A DNA stretch of 64,000 nt from Aquitalea magnusonii (GCF_003202035.1 NZ_QJKC01000014.1:62001-126000), one strand, 5' to 3'; shown: positions 17,301 to 26,549, numbered from the stretch's first letter. Program-made: numbers and translations. The notes: generated by a model from the sequence alone, not told the origin.

Positions 17301-18195
17301 GGATGGCGAAACCCAGCCGGGCCTTGGGCCAGGTCGGCATGATGGCCTGGGGGTTGATGCCACCCACGCGCACATCCAGCCGGCGGAAGCGGTTATAGGG
17401 ATTAAAGGCGAAGGGATGCAGCTGGCCATGTGCCTCGGCCAGCATGCCCTTGCCGCTGGCGGTGCCATCCACTTGCAGCTGCAGCAGATTGCCGCCCAGC
17501 TTCAGTCCGGCCAGCAAGGGAATCTGTTCCAGCTCACCCTGCGCCTGCAGCTGGCCCTGGATGGCAAAGGGGCTGCTGTCGGCCAGTTGCAAGGTGGCAC
17601 GGCTCCCGCCCCAGGGGGTTTGCAGGCTGTGCAGTTGCAAGCGGTGCTGCTGACGGTCGTAGCGATAGCTCGCCTGCAAACCGTATAAGCGTATATCGCC
17701 CGGCAACAGGGTCAGGCTGGCCAGGGCCAGCTCGTCCACTTGCACCGCCAGCGGCAGTGACAGCGAGGCTGGCGCACCGGCCGCCGGCGTGGGCGGGCTG
17801 GGCCGCGTGGTCAGCCGCACATGGCCAATGCGCAGCGCCTGCACCTGCAGCTGGCCCTGCCATAAGGCGGCCGGCTGCCATTGCAGTTGCAGGCGGTCGA
17901 TGTCGGCATCCTCGTACTGTGCGCGCCAGCGGATGTCGTGCAGGGTAAAACCCGACCACAGCGTGCCTTCGCTGCGCGCAATGCTCAGTTGCTGCCCGCT
18001 TAGCGCCGGGAGCTGCTGGCACAGCCAGGCAAAACCCTGCTCATTGCCGGTCAGCCAGCCCAGGGCCGTGAACAGGGCCAGCACCAGCAGCAGACAGACA
18101 GGGCGCCACCAGCGCCGACGTGGCCGGACTGGCGGTGTGGCCGGCGGGGGAGCATCCGGCATGGCCGGTGTGACGGGAGGCTGGTTCTCGCTCAT
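14368..18195 (-). CDS. tamB: Translocation and assembly module inner-membrane protein TamB
   Basis: TamB is a long periplasm-spanning protein that works with TamA in outer-membrane protein insertion and, in newer work, phospholipid transport. The 1275-residue protein has a proline-rich cytosolic tail, one membrane helix (about 32-48) and a long stretch of beta-repeat segments. The conserved C-terminal TamB (DUF490) domain starts near residue 950 and ends with an aromatic-terminated strand (SRYTLRFD). The start ATG shares one base with the tamA stop (TGATG), so translation is coupled. Confidence 0.95.
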   Translation of the reverse strand: MSENQPPVTPAMPDAPPPATPPVRPRRRWWRPVCLLLVLALFTALGWLTGNEQGFAWLCQQLPALSGQQLSIARSEGTLWSGFTLHDIRWRAQYEDADIDRLQLQWQPAALWQGQLQVQALRIGHVRLTTRPSPPTPAAGAPASLSLPLAVQVDELALASLTLLPGDIRLYGLQASYRYDRQQHRLQLHSLQTPWGGSRATLQLADSSPFAIQGQLQAQGELEQIPLLAGLKLGGNLLQLQVDGTASGKGMLAEAHGQLHPFAFNPYNRFRRLDVRVGGINPQAIMPTWPKARLGFAIHAEPDGGARIKGGLSLLNSQPGPLSASQLPLSLLVGEFRADEKALHLDKLMARLGGGQLNLTGKVEHNALDIVALLDNIGLRALYETAPDEVIKGTTRVVGALSGPDIKANLYGKTLQLQTALGFQQAAGGKVLLLRQLDLTAGAGKVALSGKLGLEGRQEYQLEGKLLKADPSRLQAGLPAGELNAAIKASGQLAAPLSGKLGLQFAPSRLSGAALSGQLSADWQGERVRQLAADLRLASNRLQASGAYGAPGDKLKLLIDAPNLALLGRDFSGLIKGQAELAGTPRVPLLSASLRAERLRLPGNLAVQSLSLDGDIKADPSSPFRLQLAADKLQAGNFSAEQLRAQGSGTRTRHHLQLDGRLRLDGRPYGVQLAASGGLPLNSGQWQGVLERLEITGKPALSLQTPLAVEAGAARIKLGSARLALLGGSLSLSELTRSSNGDLSTRGHAEGLRLAELAPLLPLPVEQNLLLDSGWDLKLSGNRPQGQLWLKRAAGDISLPAEAGRPAALGLKAAQLRLRFDGGSLLFDSDIDSRYAQLSGKGSLPWNGGAIDSRTPLAASATVSLPSLAALAQLSSPALELAGQLSANLSLSGPLGQLQAQGTIQGSKLLLADHRTGIRLGDGVLQARMSGRSLILDKLRFAGGQGEVSASGSLDLKESGPDAMVRVTLNKFSVFDKPSRKLVVSGSTELSMVDRKISLTGRIRADQGRIDLPKTGAPSLSDDVVVKGRESAEPSAFASLPLTVALDLDLGERFRLVGQGLDVELTGVVKVSANPGMPPGARGQVRVVKGRYKAYGQDLDIEQGIISFVGPLDNPVLNVVAKRHLSPVGAGVEVSGSVSAPRIRLVADESMSEKDKLSWLVLGHAASGDRDDAALAASAGMMLAGSINDHVGLFDELGMASRKERTLANGTVSPAEQVVTVGRQLTRELYLGYEYGVTSADQVVKLAYQLSKGWSVVLRAGTNTSVESRYTLRFD

Positions 18196-19955
18196 CAGAA
18201 TGCCAGCCCCAGGCTCATGTTCCAGCGCAACTTACCGTCCTTTTCTGCCTTGGCAATATCCAGCGCAAGCGGGGCCACCGGGCTGTACCAGCGCAAGCCG
18301 ACACCGTTTGACTGCTCCAGCTTGAAGCTTTGCCAGCTTTGCGCGGCATTACCGGCATCGTGGAACAGGGCGATGGCCCAGTCCTTGACCACCGGAATCT
18401 GGTATTCCAGTGTGGCCGTTGCCACCACCCGCCCGCCCACCACCGCGCCATCCGGACCGGGCAGCCCCAGGCTCTGGTAATCATAACCGCGCACGCTATT
18501 GGAGCCACCGGCACGGAACAGCTGGGAAGACGGCACTTCATCGCTGTCCTTGGCCCACACCTGCCCCACTTCCAGCCGGGTCAGCAAGGTGCCGTACTTG
18601 GGCCAGGGGCTCCAGTAGCTGACGCCGCGCGCATAGCCGCGGACAAAACTGGTGGTGGACAGCAAGCCACCCAGCGTACTGGAGAGCGAGACGTCCAGCA
18701 GGGTGCCGGAACGCGGGCGCAGCGTGTCGTCCACATCGCGCCGGGTCCAGCCGAATGCACCGAGCAGCGCCCGGGTATTGTTGCTGGGCGTGTTGCCGAT
18801 GGTTTCCTTTTCCTGCAGGAACTCCACCCCGAAACGGGCATTGATCTTGTCATGCGAACGGATGCGCCAGGCACCGGCATCCACCGTGGTGGTTTTCACC
18901 CCCTGGATGTCGGTTTCCTTGTACGAGGAGGTAATGGAGTGCGAGTAGCCGTTGGCCTGGCGCGGGAAGCCCAGACCGAAGCTGAGATTGCGGTCGCTGT
19001 TTTTCCAGTCCAGCAGGACGGAACCGGTCCAGCCCTTGCCGAACAGATTGTAGTAGTCGTAGCCGATACGGGTACCCGGACCGTCTTCCGAGTCGTAAGT
19101 CAGGCCCAGCTCCAGCTTCTGCTTGGGGAATTCGGTGAGGCTGACGTCCACCGGCACCTGATCCTGCTCGATGCGCGCCATGTCGGCACTGACCACCACC
19201 CCGGAATATTGCGGTGCCTGCTCCAGTGCCGACTGGTAATCCAGCAATTTCTTTTGCTGATAAGGGTCACCCTGGCGGAAATCGGCCAGACCGGTGGCCA
19301 CGCTCAGCGGATAGCGCTGGTTGCCGCTGATATGGGTGGGGCCGAAACGGATCAGCGGCCCGCTGTCCACCTGCACCAGCAACTGGCCGCGATGGGTTTG
19401 CGGGTCGATGTCGGCCTGACTCTTGACGATTTTTGCCAAGGGAAAACGGTCGACGGTAAGCAGACGCAGGATGGCACGCTTGCTGCTGCTCCAGTCATCC
19501 TGGCGGTAGGGCGCACCCATCGGCAGGGCCCAGGCTTCCAGCACGGCGGCCAGCCGTTTCTGGTAATCCGCCTGCTGGCGAATCGGTCCGTTCAGCTGCA
19601 GGGTGACATCGTCGATGATGACCGGCTCGCCCGCTTCCACCTTGATGACATAGTGATGCTCACCCTGCTCCTCCACCCGGATGACGGCACTGAAATAGCC
19701 TTCGGTCTCCAGCAGCGCCTGCGCGGCGGAAGGTGTTTCCTTGATGATGGCCTGCAGCTGGAAATCGTCCAGATCGGCATCGTTGCGGGCGGAAATCAGT
19801 TCCAGATGGTCATTGAGCAGGCTGGCAAGCGCCGCCGGTGCCTCCACACTGACGGTGTAATCGACTTTGGCCCAGGCCGGTGCGCTGCACAGTGCGAGGG
19901 CGAGAGCGGATGACAAGGCAAGGGGATGGGTGCGTGGCAGCATGTCGGCATTCAT
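18195..19955 (-). CDS. tamA: Translocation and assembly module outer-membrane protein TamA
   Basis: TamA is an Omp85-family beta-barrel with three N-terminal POTRA domains. With the start at 19955 it has 586 residues, beginning with a signal peptide that ends CSAPAWA. POTRA segments fill the first half; the barrel half contains GARFGVEFL, RAGGSNSVRGYDYQSLG (the conserved VRGF-like loop that locks into the barrel) and the C-terminal strand NMSLGLAF ending in Phe. A second ATG four codons downstream is possible. It forms an operon with tamB. Confidence 0.95.
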   Translation of the reverse strand: MNADMLPRTHPLALSSALALALCSAPAWAKVDYTVSVEAPAALASLLNDHLELISARNDADLDDFQLQAIIKETPSAAQALLETEGYFSAVIRVEEQGEHHYVIKVEAGEPVIIDDVTLQLNGPIRQQADYQKRLAAVLEAWALPMGAPYRQDDWSSSKRAILRLLTVDRFPLAKIVKSQADIDPQTHRGQLLVQVDSGPLIRFGPTHISGNQRYPLSVATGLADFRQGDPYQQKKLLDYQSALEQAPQYSGVVVSADMARIEQDQVPVDVSLTEFPKQKLELGLTYDSEDGPGTRIGYDYYNLFGKGWTGSVLLDWKNSDRNLSFGLGFPRQANGYSHSITSSYKETDIQGVKTTTVDAGAWRIRSHDKINARFGVEFLQEKETIGNTPSNNTRALLGAFGWTRRDVDDTLRPRSGTLLDVSLSSTLGGLLSTTSFVRGYARGVSYWSPWPKYGTLLTRLEVGQVWAKDSDEVPSSQLFRAGGSNSVRGYDYQSLGLPGPDGAVVGGRVVATATLEYQIPVVKDWAIALFHDAGNAAQSWQSFKLEQSNGVGLRWYSPVAPLALDIAKAEKDGKLRWNMSLGLAF

Positions 19956-20053
19956 CAGGAGTCCGACTGATGGTAGCGAAACTGGTTCAGTCTGGCGAGG
20001 AATGTCGGTAGCAATGCCAGCGGCAGCAGCACATGCAGCCGGGCCAGGGACAT

Positions 20054-20076
20054 AAAAAAAGGCGGAATGATCCGCC
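20054..20076 (-). terminator. Intrinsic terminator after lpdA
   Basis: GGCGGA/TCCGCC (20061-20066 with 20071-20076) has a four-base loop and is followed on the minus strand by seven T (20054-20060). It ends the pyruvate dehydrogenase operon about 90 bases after the lpdA stop. Two further GC hairpins without U-tracts lie between (about 20104-20123 and 20142-20157). Confidence 0.8.
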
Positions 20077-20166
20077 ACAAGACTGAGAGAGAGATAAGAC
20101 ACGGCCCGCGTGACAGCGGGCCGGGACTGCAGGCAGCCTGCCCGGCCTTGCGGCCGGACTGGCAGC

Positions 20167-21966
20167 TTACTTCTTGCGCTGCGGCGGCAGGTCCGTGCAG
20201 CTACCCTCGAATACCTCGGCAGCCATGCCGATGGATTCGCCCATGGTGGGGTGCGGGTGAATGGTCTTGGCGATGTCTTCGGCATCGCAGCCCATTTCGA
20301 TGGCCAGGCAGATTTCACCGATCATGTCGCCGGCGTGCGGGCCGACAATGCCGCCACCAATTACCTGATGGGTAGCCGGATCGAAAATCAGCTTGGTGAA
20401 GCCTTCATCACGACCATTGGCAATGGCGCGACCGGACGCAGCCCACGGGAAGACGGATTTCTCCACCTTGATGCCCTGCTTCTTGGCTTCGTCTTCGGTC
20501 ATGCCCACCCAGGCCACTTCCGGATCGGTATAGGCCACACCCGGAATCACGCGGGCATCGAAGAAGGCCTTGTGGTCGGCGCAGTTTTCGGCGGCAACGT
20601 GGCCTTCATGCACGCCCTTGTGCGCCAGCATCGGCTGACCGACGATGTCGCCGATGGCGTAGATGTGCGGCACATTGGTGCGCTGTTGCTTGTCCACCGG
20701 AATGAAACCACGGTCGGTCACCGCCACACCGGCGTTTTCCGCACCCAGCAGCTTGCCGTTGGGCGCGCGGCCGGTGGCGTACAGCACCAGGTCGTAACGC
20801 TGCGGCTCTTTCGGAGCCTGCTCGCCCTCGAAGGTGACGTAGACGCCGTCTTCCTTCGGCTCGACAGCCACGGTCTTGGTGTTAAGCATGATGTTGTCGA
20901 AGCGGTGGGCATTCCACTTCTGCCATACCTTGACCAGGTCACGGTCGGCACCCTGCATCAGGCCGTCCAGCATTTCCACCACATCCAGGCGGGCGCCCAG
21001 CGTGGAGTAAACGGTACCCATTTCCAGACCGATGATGCCGCCACCGATGATCAGCATTTTTTCCGGCACGGCTTTCAGTTCCAGCGCGCCGGTGGAGTCC
21101 ACCACACGCGGATCATCCGGAATGAACGGCAGTTTCACCACGCGCGAACCGGCGGCGATGATGGCGTTCCTGAACTTGACGATGGTCTTCTCGCCGCTCT
21201 CTTCACGACCGTTACCGGTGGTGACCGATACTTCGATATGATGCGGGTCGATGAAGCGGCCATTGCCACGGACGATCTGTACCTTGCGCGCCTTGGCCAT
21301 GCCGGCCAGGCCACCGGTCAGCTTGCCGATGACCTTTTCCTTGTAGCCACGCAACAGGTCGATATCCACTTCCGGCTTGCCGAACTTGATGCCGTTGGCA
21401 GCCAGATGGCTTACTTCGTCAATCACCGCGGCATTGTGCAGCAGGGCCTTGGACGGAATGCAGCCCACGTTCAGGCACACGCCACCCAGGGTGGAGTAAC
21501 GCTCGACGATGACCACTTTCTGGCCCAGGTCGGCGGCGCGGAAGGCGGCGGAATAACCGCCAGGGCCACCGCCCAGTACCATCACGTCGCATTCGATATC
21601 GGCACCACCACTATGGCTGGCGGCCACCGGGGCAGCTTGCGGCGCGAAACCGGCATCGGTGTGCGCCGAGGCCACACCGGTGGTTTCCAGCGGCTTGGCT
21701 TCTGCCGGAGTAGCGCTGGCGGCGGCAGCGGCTTCGACGATGACGATCACGTCACCTTCGCTGACCTTGCTGCCCACGGCGACTTTCACTTCCTTCACCA
21801 CACCAGCGGTTTCCGCCGGTACTTCCATGGTGGCCTTGTCGGTTTCCAGCGTGATGAGGCTGTCGTCCTTGCTCACCACATCGCCCGGCTTCACAAAGAC
21901 TTCGATCACGTCCACATTGCTGTGGCCGCCGATATCCGGGACTTTCAGTTCAATCAGATTGCTCAT
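20167..21966 (-). CDS. lpdA: Dihydrolipoamide dehydrogenase with N-terminal lipoyl domain (E3 of pyruvate dehydrogenase)
   Basis: This flavoenzyme reoxidises dihydrolipoyl groups of the complex with NAD+. The 599-residue protein has a lipoyl domain at 1-80 with the modified lysine in ETDKATMEVP and an Ala/Pro-rich linker. The E3 fold begins VMVLGGGPGGYSAA near residue 128. The redox disulphide is GGVCLNVGCIPSKAL, and the catalytic His-Glu pair sits in HPHPTMGE. The lipoyl-E3 fusion is typical of Neisseria and related bacteria, longer than the usual 470-residue E3. It is third in the aceE-aceF-lpdA operon. Confidence 0.97.
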   Translation of the reverse strand: MSNLIELKVPDIGGHSNVDVIEVFVKPGDVVSKDDSLITLETDKATMEVPAETAGVVKEVKVAVGSKVSEGDVIVIVEAAAAASATPAEAKPLETTGVASAHTDAGFAPQAAPVAASHSGGADIECDVMVLGGGPGGYSAAFRAADLGQKVVIVERYSTLGGVCLNVGCIPSKALLHNAAVIDEVSHLAANGIKFGKPEVDIDLLRGYKEKVIGKLTGGLAGMAKARKVQIVRGNGRFIDPHHIEVSVTTGNGREESGEKTIVKFRNAIIAAGSRVVKLPFIPDDPRVVDSTGALELKAVPEKMLIIGGGIIGLEMGTVYSTLGARLDVVEMLDGLMQGADRDLVKVWQKWNAHRFDNIMLNTKTVAVEPKEDGVYVTFEGEQAPKEPQRYDLVLYATGRAPNGKLLGAENAGVAVTDRGFIPVDKQQRTNVPHIYAIGDIVGQPMLAHKGVHEGHVAAENCADHKAFFDARVIPGVAYTDPEVAWVGMTEDEAKKQGIKVEKSVFPWAASGRAIANGRDEGFTKLIFDPATHQVIGGGIVGPHAGDMIGEICLAIEMGCDAEDIAKTIHPHPTMGESIGMAAEVFEGSCTDLPPQRKK

Positions 21967-21973
21967 GGCGTTT

Positions 21974-22093
21974 GGGAGTGGGGAATGGGGAGTAGAGAGT
22001 TACTCCGTCCGCCATCCACCACCCACTTCCTTTATCAGTTCGTTTTCCCGATGGGGAGGGCCTGCCTTGCAGCAGACACCATTCCCCACTCCC
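21974..22093 (-). repeat. 15-bp perfect inverted repeat in the aceF-lpdA spacer
   Basis: GGGAGTGGGGAATGG (21974-21988) is repeated in inverted form at 22079-22093. A nested GGAGTA/TACTCC stem (about 21988-22005) lies inside. The whole 138-base spacer between aceF and lpdA is occupied by this structure, which would fold in the mRNA. Confidence 0.75.
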
Positions 22094-22104
22094 TACTCAC
22101 GATT

Positions 22105-23763
22105 TCACAGGATCAGGCGACGCACGTCGGACAGCAGCTTGCCCAGATGCACGGTGAAGCGCGCGGCGGCAGCGCCGTCGATCACGCGGTGATCGAAGGA
22201 CAGCGACAGCGGGCACATCAGGCGCGGTGCAAATTCCTTGCCGTTCCATACCGGCTTGATCTGGCTCTTGCACACACCCAGGATGGCCACTTCCGGCGCA
22301 TTCACGATAGGCGTGAAGCTGCTGCCACCAATGCCACCCAGGCTGGAGATGGTGAAGGTGGCGCCCTGCATGTCGGTCGGCTTGAGCTTGCCTTCGCGGG
22401 CTTGCAGCGACAGCTCGGTCAGTTCCTTGGCAATCTGCTTGATGCCCTTCTGGTCGACGTTCTTGATCACCGGTACCACCAGGCCGTTAGGCGTGTCGGC
22501 TGCAAAGCCGATGTGGTAGTACTGCTTGAGCACCAGGTTGTCACCGTCCAGCGAGCTGTTGAAGGTGGGGAAGGCTTTCAGGGCTTCGGCAGCAGCCTTG
22601 ATGATGAAAGCCAGCGGCGAAATCTTCAGGCCGGATTTTTCCCATTCCTTGCCGATGGCCTTGCGGAAGTCTTCCAGCTCGGTGATGTCGCACTCGTCGT
22701 TGAACGTTACGTGCGGGATCATCACCCAGTTGCGGCTGAGGTTGGCACCGGAAATCTTCTGGATGCGCGACAGCGGCTTGGTTTCGATCGGGCCGAACTT
22801 GGCGAAGTCCACCTTCGGCCACGGCAGCAGGTCCAGACCCACGCCGGAACCAGCAGCAGCGGCCGGAGCAGCAGCCACCGGGTTCTGCATCACGCCCTTC
22901 ACAAAAGCCTTCACGTCGGCGTCGATGATGCGGCCCTTGCGGCCCGTACCCTTGACGCGGCCCAGGTCCACACCCAGTTCGCGGGCCAGACGGCGTACCG
23001 ACGGACCGGCATGGGCCTTGGAGAAGCTGGCTTCGTTGATGGCAGGCAGGCTGGCGCTGGCGGCCACCGGGGCAACGGCGGCAGGCGCAGCGGCAACCGG
23101 TGCCGGAGCGGGCGCAGCAGCCGGGGCCGGTGCGGCAGCCGGAGCGGCCACCGGAGCAGCGGTGGCGGCAACAGCGCCTTCCACTACCACGATCAGGTCT
23201 CCCTGGCTGACCTTGCTGCCAACGGCAACCTTGACTTCAACTACCTTGCCAGCGGCAGTGGCCGGCACTTCCATGGTGGCCTTGTCGGTTTCCAGCGTGA
23301 TCAGGGAATCGTCCACGCTGATCACGTCGCCCACCTTGACCGATACTTCGATCACGTCCACACCGCTGTGGCCGCCGATGTCCGGCACCACGATGTCGAT
23401 GCGACCACTGGCAGCCGGTGCGGCAGGCGCTGCAACGGGTGCAGCTGCCGGGGCGGCGGCAACCGGGGCCGGTGCCACAGCGGCAGGTGCGGCGGCGGCC
23501 GGAGCCGGCGCTGCTGCGCTGGCGCCGACTTCCAGAATGGCGATGACATCGCCTTCGGAAATCTTGCCGCCAACGGCGACTTTCACTTCCTTGATGACAC
23601 CGGCAGCTTCAGCCGGCACTTCCATGGTGGCCTTGTCGGTTTCCAGGGTGATCAGCGAATCGTCCACGGCCACGGTCTGACCGGCGGTGATGAATACTTC
23701 GATGATGTCTACATTGCTGTGCCCACCGATGTCGGGCACTTTCAGTTCGATCAGATTGCTCAT
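22105..23763 (-). CDS. aceF: Dihydrolipoyllysine acetyltransferase (E2 of pyruvate dehydrogenase)
   Basis: E2 carries acetyl groups on lipoyl arms to CoA and forms the core of the complex. The 552-residue protein has two lipoyl domains (about 1-80 and 115-195), each with ETDKATMEVP. Ala/Pro-rich linkers separate them and lead to a peripheral subunit-binding domain (SVRRLARELGVDLGRVKGTG) and the catalytic domain, which ends with the active-site SFDHRVIDGAAAARF. The start at 23763 has GGAAAG upstream and gives MSNLIELKVPDIGG, shared with the E3 lipoyl domain. A 9-bp hairpin (23829-23851) lies in the aceE-aceF spacer. Confidence 0.97.
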   Translation of the reverse strand: MSNLIELKVPDIGGHSNVDIIEVFITAGQTVAVDDSLITLETDKATMEVPAEAAGVIKEVKVAVGGKISEGDVIAILEVGASAAAPAPAAAAPAAVAPAPVAAAPAAAPVAAPAAPAASGRIDIVVPDIGGHSGVDVIEVSVKVGDVISVDDSLITLETDKATMEVPATAAGKVVEVKVAVGSKVSQGDLIVVVEGAVAATAAPVAAPAAAPAPAAAPAPAPVAAAPAAVAPVAASASLPAINEASFSKAHAGPSVRRLARELGVDLGRVKGTGRKGRIIDADVKAFVKGVMQNPVAAAPAAAAGSGVGLDLLPWPKVDFAKFGPIETKPLSRIQKISGANLSRNWVMIPHVTFNDECDITELEDFRKAIGKEWEKSGLKISPLAFIIKAAAEALKAFPTFNSSLDGDNLVLKQYYHIGFAADTPNGLVVPVIKNVDQKGIKQIAKELTELSLQAREGKLKPTDMQGATFTISSLGGIGGSSFTPIVNAPEVAILGVCKSQIKPVWNGKEFAPRLMCPLSLSFDHRVIDGAAAARFTVHLGKLLSDVRRLIL

Positions 23764-23828
23764 GAGCTTTCCATCCGTAGAGCGGCGGCACCTGTACGGT
23801 ACCGCCACCGATATTCGGCTACGTTGCA

Positions 23829-23851
23829 AGCCTGCCCGGGCAGGGCAGGCT
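23829..23851 (-). other. Hairpin in the aceE-aceF spacer
   Basis: AGCCTGCCC and GGGCAGGCT form a nine-base-pair stem with a five-base loop, about 35 bases after the aceE stop. There is no U-tract, so it more likely affects mRNA stability or partial termination than full termination. Confidence 0.55.
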
Positions 23852-23885
23852 CGCTACCTCAAGCTTGGCCGTATCCGGCCCGGCC

Positions 23886-26549
23886 TCATGCCTTCCAGGA
23901 AGGCAGCTTGTCAGCCTTGATGCCGTACTTGGCAATCGCTTCAGCCACCTTGGCCGCTTCGATCTTGCCTTCGCGGGCCAGGGCGGACAGGGCAGCCACG
24001 GCGACGTAGTGACGATCCACTTCGAAGAACTCGCGCAGCTTGGCGCGGCTGTCGGAGCGGCCGAAACCGTCGGTGCCCAGTACCACGTAGCGACCCGGTA
24101 CATATTCGCGAATCTGGTCGGCGTAGTTGCGGATGTAGTCGGTAGCGGCAATCACCGGACCGCTGCGGCCTTCCAGCTGCTGCTCGACAAAGGACTTGCG
24201 GGCTGCTTCGGTCGGGTGCAGCAGGTTGAAGCGGGAAGCTTCCATGCCGTCACGACGCAGTTCGTTGAAGGAGGTCACGCTCCAGATGTCGGCAGCAATG
24301 CCGAAGTCGTTGCGCAGCAGGTCGGCCGCGGCAATCACTTCACGCAGGATGGTGCCGGAGCCCATCAGCTGTACCTTCACTTGAGCGTCGCCGCCGTCCT
24401 TCAGCAGGTACATGCCCTTGATGATGCCCTGCTCGGCGCCTTGCGGCATGGCCGGGTGGGTGTAGTTCTCGTTCATCAGGGTGATGTAATAGAACACGTC
24501 TTCCTGCTCGCCATACATGCGGCGCAGACCATCCTGCAGGATGACGGCCAGCTCGTAGGCGAAGGTCGGGTCATAGGACACGCAGTTCGGAATCAGGCCA
24601 GCCTGGATGTGGCTGTGACCGTCTTCGTGCTGCAGGCCCTCACCGTTCAGGGTGGTACGACCGGCAGTGCCGCCCAGCATGAAGCCACGGGCGCGCATGT
24701 CGCCGGCAGCCCAGGCCAAGTCGCCGATACGCTGGAAACCGAACATCGAGTAGTAGATGTAGAACGGAATCATCGGGATGCCGTGGTTGGCGTAGCTGGT
24801 GGCTGCGGCAATCCACGAGGACATCGCGCCCGGCTCGTTGATGCCTTCCTGCAGCATCTGGCCGTCTTTGGATTCCTTGTAGAACATCAGTTGGTCGGCG
24901 TCCTGCGGTACGTAGTTCTGACCCTGGGTGGACCAGATGCCGTACTGGCGGAACATGCCTTCCATGCCGAAGGTACGGGATTCATCCGGTACGATCGGCA
25001 CGATCTGCTTGCTGATGTTCTTGTCTTTCAGCAGGGTGCCCAGCATGCGCACGAAGGCCATGGTGGTGGAGAACTCGCGCTCGCCCGAATCGCCCAGCTG
25101 GCTGTCGAAAATGTGCAGACCCGGGATGGCCAGCGGGGCCTTCACCGGTTTGCGGGCCGGCAGATAACCACCCAGTGCGGCGCGGCGTTCGCGCATGTAC
25201 TTCATTTCCGGGCTGTCTTCAGCCGGCTTGTAGTACGGCACCTTCGGCAGGTCTTCATCGGATACCGGAATACCGAAGCGGTCGCGGAATTTGCGCAGGC
25301 TTTCGATATCCATCTTCTTGGCCTGGTGGGCAATGTTCTGCGCTTCGCCGGACGAACCCATGCCATAACCCTTGATGGTCTTGGCCAGGATCACGGTCGG
25401 ACGGCCGTTGGCATTGTGGGTGGCTTCGTAGTAAGCAGCGTAGACCTTGTGCGGATCGTGACCGCCACGGTTCAGGGCCCAGATCTCGTCGTCGGACATA
25501 TTGGCCACCATTTCGCGCAGCTCCGGGTACTTGCCGAAGAAATGCTCGCGAACGTAGGCACCGTTCTTGGACTTGAAGGTCTGGTAGTCGCCGTCCACGC
25601 ACTCGTCCATGCGCTTTTTCAGCAGGCCCTTGGTGTCCATGGCCAGCAGCGGATCCCAGCGGCTGCCCCAGATCACTTTCAGCACATTCCAGCCGGAACC
25701 GCGGAAGTCGCCTTCCAGTTCCTGGATGATCTTGCCGTTGCCGCGTACCGGGCCGTCCAGACGCTGCAGGTTGCAGTTGATGACGAAGATCAGGTTGTCC
25801 AGGCCTTCGCGTGCGGCCAGGGCGATGGCACCCAGGGATTCCGGTTCGTCCATCTCGCCGTCACCGCAGAAGCACCATACCTTGCGACCCGGCGTGCGGG
25901 CCAGGCCACGGCTTTCCAGGTACTTGAGGAAGCGGGCCTGATAGATGGCCATCAGCGGGCCAAGACCCATGGATACGGTGGGGAACTGCCAGAAGTCGTC
26001 CATCAGCCACGGGTGCGGATAGGAGGACAGGCCGTTGCCGTCCACTTCCTGACGGAAGCTGTCCAGCTGCTCTTCGGTCAGGCGGCCTTCCAGGTAGGCG
26101 CGGGAATACACGCCCGGCGCGATATGGCCCTGGAAGTAGATCAGATCGCCGTCCTGCTCGTCATTCGGCGCACGCCAGAAGTGGTTGAAACCGACGTCGT
26201 ACAGGGTGGCGGAGGACTGGAAGGATGCGATATGGCCGCCCAGCTCCAGGTCTTTCTTGCCGGCGCGCAGCACCAGGGCTGCAGCGTTCCAGCGGTTGAT
26301 GGAGCGGATGCGGTGCTCCATCTCGTGATTGCCGGGGGATTTGTGTTCTTTGCCCACCGGGATGGTGTTCTGGTACGCGGTGGTGGCGTCGAACGGCAGG
26401 TAGGCACCACGGCGGCGGGTACGCTCGACCATGGTTTCCAGCAGGAAGTGCGCGCGCTCGGAACCTTCGGTATCCAGAACCGACTCCAGCGCTTCAGTCC
26501 ACTCCTGGGTTTCCAGGGGATCGATATCGTCAGGGAAGGTTGCAGCCAT
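23886..26549 (-). CDS. aceE: Pyruvate dehydrogenase E1 component, homodimeric type
   Basis: E1 decarboxylates pyruvate using thiamine diphosphate and acetylates the lipoyl group of E2. The 887-residue length and single chain are those of the proteobacterial homodimeric AceE. The ThDP motif runs from GDGEMDEPESLGAI to FVINCN near residues 230-262, and EFSTTMAFVRML and GFGRSDSR are conserved. The ATG at 26549 has GAGGATGAG just upstream. It is the first gene of aceE-aceF-lpdA. No pdhR-like regulator gene is next to it. Confidence 0.98.
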   Translation of the reverse strand: MAATFPDDIDPLETQEWTEALESVLDTEGSERAHFLLETMVERTRRRGAYLPFDATTAYQNTIPVGKEHKSPGNHEMEHRIRSINRWNAAALVLRAGKKDLELGGHIASFQSSATLYDVGFNHFWRAPNDEQDGDLIYFQGHIAPGVYSRAYLEGRLTEEQLDSFRQEVDGNGLSSYPHPWLMDDFWQFPTVSMGLGPLMAIYQARFLKYLESRGLARTPGRKVWCFCGDGEMDEPESLGAIALAAREGLDNLIFVINCNLQRLDGPVRGNGKIIQELEGDFRGSGWNVLKVIWGSRWDPLLAMDTKGLLKKRMDECVDGDYQTFKSKNGAYVREHFFGKYPELREMVANMSDDEIWALNRGGHDPHKVYAAYYEATHNANGRPTVILAKTIKGYGMGSSGEAQNIAHQAKKMDIESLRKFRDRFGIPVSDEDLPKVPYYKPAEDSPEMKYMRERRAALGGYLPARKPVKAPLAIPGLHIFDSQLGDSGEREFSTTMAFVRMLGTLLKDKNISKQIVPIVPDESRTFGMEGMFRQYGIWSTQGQNYVPQDADQLMFYKESKDGQMLQEGINEPGAMSSWIAAATSYANHGIPMIPFYIYYSMFGFQRIGDLAWAAGDMRARGFMLGGTAGRTTLNGEGLQHEDGHSHIQAGLIPNCVSYDPTFAYELAVILQDGLRRMYGEQEDVFYYITLMNENYTHPAMPQGAEQGIIKGMYLLKDGGDAQVKVQLMGSGTILREVIAAADLLRNDFGIAADIWSVTSFNELRRDGMEASRFNLLHPTEAARKSFVEQQLEGRSGPVIAATDYIRNYADQIREYVPGRYVVLGTDGFGRSDSRAKLREFFEVDRHYVAVAALSALAREGKIEAAKVAEAIAKYGIKADKLPSWKA

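Noticed and set aside
22911-23565. Possible tandem repeat in the Ala/Pro-rich aceF region
   Set aside because: It is the normal flexible linker between lipoyl domains of E2, not a DNA repeat element.
20110-24009. 1299-residue plus-strand ORF opposite lpdA-aceF
   Set aside because: It lies antisense to two well-supported PDH genes and spans their spacers; the composition (His/Gly/Asp/Gln-rich) is typical of the complement of GC-rich coding DNA.
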